This document shows positions 13,253-19,536 of a DNA stretch of 21,931 nucleotides, piece by piece. The stretch is from contig CAJUMC010000055.1 of assembly GCA_910587085.1 (NCBI GenBank), positions 1-21,931 of the forward strand, given 5' to 3'. The notes below the pieces were generated by a model. The model did no database searches and was not told the DNA's origin. It saw nothing but the letters and a program-made list of their open reading frames with translations. The DNA comes from an uncultured Lachnospiraceae bacterium. GTDB taxonomy: Bacteria > Bacillota > Clostridia > Lachnospirales > Lachnospiraceae. How positions within the stretch are numbered: the first letter of the stretch is position 1; every line of letters starts with the position of its first letter. The translations under genes and the position numbers were made by a program.

Positions 13253-15766
13253 CTAAACTTCTGTATTCTCCAGCAGCCGTGACACGTTTCCGGTGTGCAG
13301 AATTGCCAGCTCGTGCAGCGCTCTCGTCGCTGCAACATAAAGAAGCTTTGCATGTCCGTCATCTTCCGGATAATCCTCCTGCGTCGGCTCCCAGATCAAT
13401 ACGGCATCAAACTCAAGTCCTTTGGTATAATCCACCGGCAGTACCATGATTCCCTGGCGGAATTCCGCCAGTTCCAGATTACTTTCTTCTATTCTGATCC
13501 GCCCGCCGAGTCTTTGCGCCGCTACAGACGCACTGTCCGCATCCCTGCATACAACGGCGATCGTCTCAAGCCCGTCCCGCTGCCAGCTCTCAAGCAGGGA
13601 GACGGCGCGCAGCAGCATTGACTCCCCGTCCCGGCATGCCTCTGCGAGCACCGGGTTTCCGTGCCGGATAATCGGCTCGATCGGATAACTGGAGAACGAA
13701 CCGTGTCTCAGGATCTTCTGTGCAAAATCCGAGATTTCTACTGTATTGCGGTAGCTTTTTGACAGCACGCCGAAGGTATCCTTCGGATCGTTTAAAATCA
13801 GTTCTTTCAGTTCCTCCCAGTCACCCAGCCCGAAACCGAAGTGAATGTTCTGCGACACATCCCCCATAATGGTCCAGGAACATCTGGGAATGCAGAAATG
13901 CAGCGACTCGTAGGCCATCATTCCGAAATCCTGCGCTTCGTCGATTACAATATGACTTGCTTCGCGGATGCGCTCGGTTTCCTTGACCCTCTTATAAATA
14001 TAGGCCAGAGCAGCCAGATCGTACACATCGCAGCCGCGCTTTTTCTCCTTTGCCATCCTTTTTCCGGCCCGGGATGTTCTGGACGCTTTCTGCCCTTGCT
14101 CCGCCCGCAGCGCCTTAACCGGAGTATTTCCAAACTTATCTGCACCGGACTCTTTTTCCGGGGCTGTTCCTTTTCTTTCCTCGCCGGACTCTTTTTCCGG
14201 GGCTGTTCCTTTTCTTTCTTCGCCGGGCTCCTTTTCCGGCGCTGTTCCTTTTGTTTCCTCACCTAGCTTCTTTTCAGGATCTGTTCCTTTTCCTTCCTCG
14301 CCGGGCTCCTTTTCCGGGGCCGCTCCTTTTCTTTCCTCGCCGGACTCCTTTTCCGGCGCTGCTCCTTTTGTTTCCTCACTGGGCTCCTTTTCCAGGGCCG
14401 TTCCTTTTGTTTCCTCACCGGGCTTCTTTTCAGGATCTGTTCCTTTTCTTTCCTCATCCGTTTCTTCTCCCAGAACCATCCCCTGCGCCGCACAGAATTC
14501 ATCGTAAATTTCAAAAATTGACTTCTTCCATTTTTTTGCACCGAACCTTCCGGTGTATTCCCGGATCAGTGCCCTCCGATCCTCCGCACTGTAGACCAGA
14601 TCTCTTCCGGTAAGCTCGTTGCGAAGCTTCACCAGCGTCCGTTCGTTCAGGCCGTCGATTTTCGACTGGATGGACAGCACGGCATTGTCCCTGCGGTAAC
14701 GGTTGATCTGCTCCCGGGAAAACAGAATCTCGTCCTTCAAATAGATATCGTCCTGCGGGATCGTCTCCTCCTCCAGCCGGTCGATATACTCCTGCAGTGC
14801 AAGAAACCATGCCTGTTTTCCCTTTCGTACGCTGCCCGTATCACATGCGGCAATTTCATATTTTTTCTCGTTCCAGTCCTCATACAGCAGCCGTACAAAA
14901 AGCTGCTCCATCGTCATCTGCCGCACGCCATGTACATCCAGCTCCGGCAGAACACCCGTAATATAATTGAGCAGAATCCGGTTGCTGCCGATAATATAAA
15001 AATCATCCGGCTTAAAATCCTTTGTATAATTATAGAGAATATATGAAATCCGGTGCATGGCGACCGTCGTCTTCCCGCTGCCTGCCACTCCCTGTACAAT
15101 CATGCTGCGGTACGGCGACTTGCGGATAATATCATTCTGTTCCTTCTGGATTGTGGCGATAATCTCGCCGAGCACGGCCTCCTTGTTTTTCGCCAGATAT
15201 TTTGTCAGCAGCTCATCGTTCGCGACCACCTCCGAATCGTAGAAGTCAATCAGCCGATCCCCGTCTATCTCGTAAGTGCGCTTCCTCTGCAGATCAATCG
15301 TATACTTTCTTCCGCCTGGCGCAAGATAGCTGCACTCTCCGAGCCCGTTTTCGTAATACACATTGGCAATCGGCGCCCGCCAATCCACCACAAGAATATG
15401 GGTCGGATCCTTCATAACACCGCCCTTTCCCAGATAGAAGGTTTCCTGCGGACGCTTGCCCCTGCCGTCGTACTCCTGAATATCGATCCGCCCGAAATAC
15501 GGCTTTTTCATTGCCCTCAGACATTTTGCAAGCGCGATCTTCATATTTTCGTTCATTGTGATTGTGTTGGAGAGCTCCGTAAAAATCTCCAGATCATTAT
15601 CATGGTAGCGTTCGTACATATCCTTGATTTCCGCATTCATGCGCCGGACCTCCACCTCATACACCTCAGTATTGGTTCGTATCACCTCGACGCATTCAGC
15701 CAGATGGCGCTCCTCATAGGCCCGGCTCAATGTATTTGCCCCTTCGCTTTTTTCTGATCGTTCCAT
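13253..15766 (-). CDS. helD: HelD-type UvrD-like ATPase (RNA polymerase recycling) with repeat insertion
   Basis: The 837-residue protein is like HelD, which removes RNA polymerase from stalled or terminated complexes using ATP. The N-terminal 90 residues form a charged coiled coil, the HelD arm that enters the polymerase. Walker A is GVAGSGKTT with K232. Walker B is IDEAQDF with D609-E610. Later helicase motifs include MGDVSQNIHFGFG, the arginine-rich LSKSYRNTVEI and C-terminal DYTKGLEFDAVL and LLYVAATRALHEL. Between the two ATPase halves, residues 438-541 are eight tandem 13-residue units (EERKGTAPEKESG type), highly charged and probably disordered, which is not normal for HelD; without them the protein would be near the usual size. 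The start at 15766 has AAAGGAG at a 7-base spacing. It is monocistronic. Confidence 0.93.
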   Translation of the reverse strand: MERSEKSEGANTLSRAYEERHLAECVEVIRTNTEVYEVEVRRMNAEIKDMYERYHDNDLEIFTELSNTITMNENMKIALAKCLRAMKKPYFGRIDIQEYDGRGKRPQETFYLGKGGVMKDPTHILVVDWRAPIANVYYENGLGECSYLAPGGRKYTIDLQRKRTYEIDGDRLIDFYDSEVVANDELLTKYLAKNKEAVLGEIIATIQKEQNDIIRKSPYRSMIVQGVAGSGKTTVAMHRISYILYNYTKDFKPDDFYIIGSNRILLNYITGVLPELDVHGVRQMTMEQLFVRLLYEDWNEKKYEIAACDTGSVRKGKQAWFLALQEYIDRLEEETIPQDDIYLKDEILFSREQINRYRRDNAVLSIQSKIDGLNERTLVKLRNELTGRDLVYSAEDRRALIREYTGRFGAKKWKKSIFEIYDEFCAAQGMVLGEETDEERKGTDPEKKPGEETKGTALEKEPSEETKGAAPEKESGEERKGAAPEKEPGEEGKGTDPEKKLGEETKGTAPEKEPGEERKGTAPEKESGEERKGTAPEKESGADKFGNTPVKALRAEQGQKASRTSRAGKRMAKEKKRGCDVYDLAALAYIYKRVKETERIREASHIVIDEAQDFGMMAYESLHFCIPRCSWTIMGDVSQNIHFGFGLGDWEELKELILNDPKDTFGVLSKSYRNTVEISDFAQKILRHGSFSSYPIEPIIRHGNPVLAEACRDGESMLLRAVSLLESWQRDGLETIAVVCRDADSASVAAQRLGGRIRIEESNLELAEFRQGIMVLPVDYTKGLEFDAVLIWEPTQEDYPEDDGHAKLLYVAATRALHELAILHTGNVSRLLENTEV
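14144..14455 (-). repeat. Eight 39-bp tandem repeats inside helD
   Basis: Exactly 312 bp is made of eight in-frame 39-bp units encoding E-E-[RTG]-K-G-[TA]-[AD]-[PL]-E-K-[EK]-[PSL]-[GS]. Units differ by a few substitutions. The first and sixth to eighth are the most alike within subtypes (KGTDPEKK, KGTAPEKE). Length is a multiple of three, so the frame is kept. Confidence 0.95.
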
Positions 15767-15838
15767 TGCTCTACTCCTTTCGTTCATGAGCCGGCGAATT
15801 CCTTCCTTTCCCGGCAGCAACCCTTTCAGCATAAAAAA

Positions 15839-15844
15839 ATTATA
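15839..15844 (-). promoter_or_regulatory. Probable -10 box of helD
   Basis: TATAAT on the minus strand (15844-15839), with a poor match at -35 (CTAGTC). It gives a leader of about 65 bases. It diverges from the plus-strand promoter at 15865-15893. Confidence 0.5.
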
Positions 15845-15864
15845 CAGGAAAACCAAAAAAAGAC

Positions 15865-15893
15865 TAGACTTTTCTTTTAAAATATGGTATGAT
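15865..15893 (+). promoter_or_regulatory. Promoter of a short plus-strand transcript
   Basis: TAGACT (15865-15870), 17 bases ending TGG, TATGAT (15888-15893): four of six and five of six consensus bases with an extended -10. No coding region follows it within 600 bases. Confidence 0.5.
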
Positions 15894-15899
15894 GAAAAA

Positions 15900-15952
15900 T
15901 GAAGTCGTCCTAAAATCCGAAGAGGAAAGTTTTCGTCTTGGCTGATTTTTTT
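15900..15952 (+). ncRNA. Candidate small RNA or attenuated leader
   Basis: About 53 bases after the promoter at 15865-15893 comes a hairpin (CC-G-AAGA at 15917-15923 with TCTTGG at 15936-15941, plus an inner GAA/TTC) followed within a few bases by T7 (15946-15952), a plausible intrinsic terminator. The transcript would contain no open frame of note. It matches no RNA family I recognise. It could be a tiny sRNA beside helD or a leftover leader. Confidence 0.35.
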
Positions 15953-16534
15953 ATTTGCACTTTATTCACTTTTTAAATCATAAATTGATATACATAAAAG
16001 CTTTTTCTTATTTTTTGCACTCAAGAATATCAAAATATAGCCTCCCTTCCCCGAGCCGCTTCGGAACGATCCCGGAATTCAACATTTCCGCCGCTCACTT
16101 ACCATATCCTTCTTCTCTGAAAATCCACTGTTTATAAAAATAAATCAGCGGGAGCGGGACGACACCTGTAAAATAAAATGAAACTTATTGTTTTTCCGGC
16201 AAATATTTTCTTTCCTCTAAATGGAATCTGATATCAGCGAAACAAAATAAAGTTCTTATTTTCACCGATGAAAACGGTTGGAGAAGACATACATTCCGGC
16301 TAACCATTTCAAAGAAAAGAACCGGGAGAATATCATCCGCGGTTTTGAATATAAGCAGAAGAAGGAGCTCACCTGCTGATCAATATGCGGATGTGGATGG
16401 TGTAACAAAAACGGGAATTTTTTTGATATTCAGTTTAAAAGGGAATATATGACAAAAACAGGAAGTATATTCCATATTTCTGATTGCGCACAAAATACAG
16501 ACGGAATATTTATGTGACAAAGGAAGATTATACA
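15953..16534. other. AT-rich region with possible gene debris
   Basis: There is no intact gene. Composition is clearly more AT-rich than the flanking genes. A short frame at 16272-16379 (plus) reads as protein-like text (TYIPANHFKEKNRENIIRGF) but has no usable start or ribosome binding site, so I take it as a fragment of an unknown gene. An 8-pair inverted repeat, ggaatata (16442-16449) with tatattcc (16466-16473), lies about 60 bases before the C39-like gene and may be an operator. Confidence 0.4.
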
Positions 16535-16903
16535 ATGAAAAAAATCAATTATATTAAGCAGCCCAACGATTATTTATGCGGGCAGGCCTGCGTTGCCATG
16601 CTTGCAGGGGTAACGGTAGAAGAAGTAATTTCTGTTATGAACAATGATAAAGGGACGGGGAAAAAAGATATTGAAAGGGCTCTGAATTATTATGGAATAA
16701 GTCAGGCAAAGACAATGACTAAAGCGGATAACACTTCTGTTTTACCAAACGTATGTATCCTTAAAGCTCTCCTGCCCAAATACAGTCACTGGATTTTATA
16801 CTGCGATGGAAAATATTATGACCCGGAATTTGGAGTGACGGAAGAATTGTATCAAAAAGCAAAGATTCAATCATATTTGGAAATTTTTATCGAGGATAAA
16901 TAG
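16535..16903 (+). CDS. Small C39-like papain-fold cysteine protease domain protein
   Basis: The 122-residue protein consists of one papain-like domain. The catalytic pattern of the C39 group is complete: oxyanion Gln Q9, nucleophile C15 in QPNDYLCGQAC, H85 in SHWILYCDGKYYDPEFG, and D96. C39 domains usually sit at the N-terminus of bacteriocin ABC exporters and cut double-glycine leaders, but this one is solitary, with no transporter or precursor peptide in the window. Stand-alone members (C39-like family 2) have mostly unknown substrates. There is no signal peptide, so it is probably cytoplasmic. The ATG has AGGAAG 8 bases upstream. Its codons are more AT-rich than those of the neighbours, suggesting acquisition. 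An inactive or transglutaminase-like role cannot be excluded. Confidence 0.78.
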   Translation: MKKINYIKQPNDYLCGQACVAMLAGVTVEEVISVMNNDKGTGKKDIERALNYYGISQAKTMTKADNTSVLPNVCILKALLPKYSHWILYCDGKYYDPEFGVTEELYQKAKIQSYLEIFIEDK

Positions 16904-17200
16904 ATTCAGAGATACCGTATTTATTTGGGCCGCAGTGCATGCCTCTGCCCCTGAAAGGCGGAAATACCCGGGCCCAAATCAAAGATTTGTTCACAGGGCA
17001 TATCCGCTTTGAAACACTGCATCCTGAGCCTGAGGGTTGGCTAAACAGCCTGCTTCTAAATTTCTCCTGCCCATTGAAAAGCAAATTTTGCAGCAATGAC
17101 AGCAATAATCTCGTTGATTGCTGCGGCTGCAGTTCTTCTGCAGCCGCAGGCCTGTAAAATCAGATTTTACAGGCCTCACATCAATAATCATAACGTCACA
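16904..17200. other. Intergenic region with stacked inverted repeats
   Basis: No gene is recognised on either strand. Just past the C39-like gene, atttgggcc (16923-16931) pairs with ggcccaaat (16971-16979) around a smaller GCC/GGC hairpin and could stop its transcript. The end of the region holds the hairpins at 17121-17176 and a 20-bp direct repeat running into the MATE gene end (TCACATCAATAATSA, twice, 17175-17210). Confidence 0.5.
17121..17176 (-). repeat. Two adjacent perfect hairpins at the end of the MATE gene
   Basis: Hairpin 1: ctgcggctgcag (17121-17132) with ctgcagccgcag (17138-17149), loop TTCTT. Hairpin 2: aggcctgtaaaatc (17148-17161) with gattttacaggcct (17163-17176). They share two bases, so both cannot be fully formed together. 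No long U tract follows, but they are the best candidate for ending the MATE transcript. Confidence 0.7.
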
Positions 17201-18529
17201 TCAATAATGATATCGCTTTTTCTTCGCTGCCAGAAAGGCAATCGTTACCAGAGCGGACAAAAGTTCAGCCGCGACTGCGGACAGCCATACCCCGTCGAGC
17301 TTGAGAAAAATCGGAAAAATCAGAACGGCAGCAACCTGGAATACCAGAGTTCTCAAAAACGAAATCAGCGCTGAAATCAGACCGTTGTTGAGCGCCGTGA
17401 AAAACGCCGAACCATATATGTTTATTCCCGCCAGCAGAAACAAAAATGAACAGATCCGGAATGCCCGGCAGGTCAGCGCGGTCAGCTCCGCATCATAGCC
17501 GACAAAAATCCTGGAGAGCGGCACCGCAAGAAGCTGTGCCAGCCCGAACATCACTGCCGAAAATAACAGGATAACAACCGTGCTTTTTTTCCGGAGACTC
17601 TTCATCTCCGCGTGGTTTTCCGCCCCGTAATGGTAGCTGACAATCGGCGCGCTGCCGATGCCAATCCCGATAAAAATCGCCAGGAATACGAAATTCACAT
17701 ACATAAGTACGCCGTAGGCTGCCACTCCGTTTTCCCCCGCAAATTTCATCAGCTGTGTATTGTACAGCATACTCACCAGGGACATCGAAAGGTTGGACAT
17801 CATTTCTGAGGAACCGTTGGCACAGGCCCGCAGCAGAATTTTCCCCTCCGGACGGCTTTTCACAAGACGCAGCACGCTTGTGTTCGGACGCAGGAAATAG
17901 ACAAGCGGAATAACGCCGCCAAGCACCTGGCTGGCTGCCGTGGCAAGCGCCGCTCCGGCAATGCCCCATCGGAATCCCGCGACAAACAGTGCATCCAGCG
18001 CCATATTGGCCACTCCGGCCACCACTGTTACCATAAGCCCCAGCTGCGGCCTCTCTGCCGCCACAAAAAAGCTCTGGAATTCGTTCTGCAGCATAAATGC
18101 CGTCAGGGCTGCAAGAATAATCCGTCCGTAGAGAACACAGTCCTCCAGCATCTGTCCCTTAGCGCCGAGCGCTGCTGCAACCGGCCGCAGACATAAAATT
18201 CCGACCACGCTCAGCAGGACGCCCAGAAGCATGGAAGTCCAGATCAGCTGGGAAAAGATCTGCTGCGCCCTCTCTTTTCTCCCTTCCCCCATCGTCTTTG
18301 ACACAAGCGCGCTTCCGCCGGTTCCGAACATAAAGCCGATGGTTCCGAGTATCATCAGGAACGGCATAATCAGATTGACTGCCGCAAACTGCGTTTTTCC
18401 TGCGTAATTCGAAACGAAAAAGCCGTCTACCACGCCATAGATTGACGTGAACACCATCATAACGATGGACGGCAGCGTAAATTTCAAAAGCTTGCGGTAT
18501 GAAAAATGATCCGATAACTGAATGTTCAT
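17201..18529 (-). CDS. MATE family multidrug efflux transporter
   Basis: The 442-residue membrane protein has about 12 hydrophobic helices arranged as two similar halves. It is expected to export cationic drugs or metabolites in exchange for Na+ or H+. Typical text includes LLKFTLPSIVMMVFTSIYGVVDGFFVSNYAG at the N-terminus (the family's conserved entry helix), GTGGSALVSKTMGEG, and GIGIGSAPIVSYHYGAEN in the second half. It is of the DinF/MepA-like branch judged by length and by its MarR partner. The start at 18529 has AGAGGTG 8 bases upstream; further in-frame codons to 18601 lack membrane character. It lies 136 bases after the MarR gene on the same strand, without a clear promoter of its own, so the two are probably one operon. 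The substrate cannot be told from sequence. Confidence 0.95.
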   Translation of the reverse strand: MNIQLSDHFSYRKLLKFTLPSIVMMVFTSIYGVVDGFFVSNYAGKTQFAAVNLIMPFLMILGTIGFMFGTGGSALVSKTMGEGRKERAQQIFSQLIWTSMLLGVLLSVVGILCLRPVAAALGAKGQMLEDCVLYGRIILAALTAFMLQNEFQSFFVAAERPQLGLMVTVVAGVANMALDALFVAGFRWGIAGAALATAASQVLGGVIPLVYFLRPNTSVLRLVKSRPEGKILLRACANGSSEMMSNLSMSLVSMLYNTQLMKFAGENGVAAYGVLMYVNFVFLAIFIGIGIGSAPIVSYHYGAENHAEMKSLRKKSTVVILLFSAVMFGLAQLLAVPLSRIFVGYDAELTALTCRAFRICSFLFLLAGINIYGSAFFTALNNGLISALISFLRTLVFQVAAVLIFPIFLKLDGVWLSAVAAELLSALVTIAFLAAKKKRYHY

Positions 18530-18665
18530 TAAAACTGCACCTCTTTTCCGTAAATCCTGATCTGCACTTCTGCCCATTCTGCCTTTGGGAAACAAAAGCA
18601 TCTGTGCCGCCCCTTTGTGCTGCTTTCCGGCAAAATTCCGGCACCACGGGAAACGGGCCGTTCTT

Positions 18666-19103
18666 TTACAGATCTTTGATTTTTGTGCGAAGATCTGTCA
18701 GATATTTCTGGAGAAAATGAAGATACTGCTCCCGTTCCTTCTCCTCCCAGCTGTCAAAAATTTCGTTTTCCATCGCAATCACCCGCTGTGCGGTTGCTTC
18801 CGTCAGTGTCCGGCCGGCATCCGTCAGGCAGACCAGTTTATCCCGCCCGTTTTTGGCCTCCAGCCGGATAATACCGTCCCTCTCAAGCCCGCGTACGGCA
18901 GAATGGATGGTCTGCCTGCTGCTTCCCGAAAGCCTTGCAATATCGCGCAGCGGACAGCGGTCGCCCGCAATGCAGAGCGTATACAGAATATCCATCGCGC
19001 TGTCCGAAACTCCGAGCCTGACCGACACATCATGATAAACCTCATGGATCTCGCTCAGCAGATAATTCAGGCGCTCCATGTCCCTGCTAAAATAGCCGCT
19101 CAT
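18666..19103 (-). CDS. MarR family transcriptional regulator
   Basis: The 145-residue protein has a winged helix-turn-helix. The recognition part is DIARLSGSSRQTIHSAVRGL (residues about 54-73), followed by the wing with EAKNGRDKLVCLTDAGR (about 82-98), both standard for MarR. Helices at each end form the dimer interface. It is the first gene of a two-gene unit with the MATE pump, as in MepR/MepA, and probably represses both until a ligand binds. The ATG at 19103 has AAGGAGAG at a 6-base spacing. Palindromic operators lie right at its promoter, which supports autoregulation. Confidence 0.93.
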   Translation of the reverse strand: MSGYFSRDMERLNYLLSEIHEVYHDVSVRLGVSDSAMDILYTLCIAGDRCPLRDIARLSGSSRQTIHSAVRGLERDGIIRLEAKNGRDKLVCLTDAGRTLTEATAQRVIAMENEIFDSWEEKEREQYLHFLQKYLTDLRTKIKDL

Positions 19104-19165
19104 ACAAATCTCTCCTTCCCATACTCACAAAACCTTACCCGTCTTTAGCCGCATGAAAATTAATT

Positions 19166-19199
19166 TTATCCGAAACTTATTTTGTCCGAAATCAGACAA
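19166..19199 (-). promoter_or_regulatory. Probable MarR operator
   Basis: TTGTCCGAAATCAGACAA (19182-19199) is an 18-bp palindrome with one mismatched pair. Its left half is repeated as TTATCCGAAA (19166-19175), 16 bp away on the same face. The sites cover the predicted transcription start of the marR-MATE unit. Confidence 0.7.
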
Positions 19200-19204
19200 T
19201 CGTC

Positions 19205-19233
19205 ATTATAATATTCCTTTACCGGATTGTCAA
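19205..19233 (-). promoter_or_regulatory. Consensus promoter of the MarR-MATE unit
   Basis: Minus strand: TTGACA (19233-19228), 17 bases, TATAAT (19210-19205). Both boxes are perfect, as expected for a promoter held down by a repressor. Confidence 0.92.
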
Positions 19234-19536
19234 GATAAGAAATAGGAATAATCAAAAAGCGGGGACGGGTGATTAGCTGAGGGTTATGCGATTACGGCAG
19301 ATATGGGCAGAAGGTACATGTTCCGTTTTAAGAAAGCGGGCAGAACTGGTCTTCCTGGACTATCCCAGAGACAGCTGCTGCGGACGGTATGAAAGAAAGC
19401 TCCGGTGCGTCAGCTGGTTCCTGCTGCCCGCTCCCGGAGCTTTCTTTTATAACGGTTATTGCTGTTGCGTCCTGCCTTGGTGTAATTCACATAAGACGGC
19501 AGGTTTCTGCGTTTTTATGGCCACCGTTGCAATCTG
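19234..19536. other. Intergenic region between MarR promoter and surface-protein gene
   Basis: No gene is supported; an open plus-strand frame (19286-19564) has no ribosome binding site and Cys/Arg-rich text. The only clear element is the hairpin at 19392-19447. Confidence 0.5.
19392..19447 (-). terminator. Terminator of the surface-protein gene
   Basis: aaagaaagctccgg (19392-19405) and ccggagctttcttt (19434-19447) are perfectly complementary over 14 pairs with a 28-base loop. On the minus strand the stem ends in a CTTTCTTTC tail, 90 bases past the gene. It could act on either strand. Confidence 0.7.

Noticed and set aside
14144..14455. Regular repeats that could suggest a CRISPR array
   Set aside because: The units are contiguous with no unique spacers and keep the helD frame; likewise the array at 20176-20607.
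16887..17157. Short frames on both strands downstream of the C39-like gene
   Set aside because: They cross strong inverted repeats, lack ribosome binding sites and match no family.
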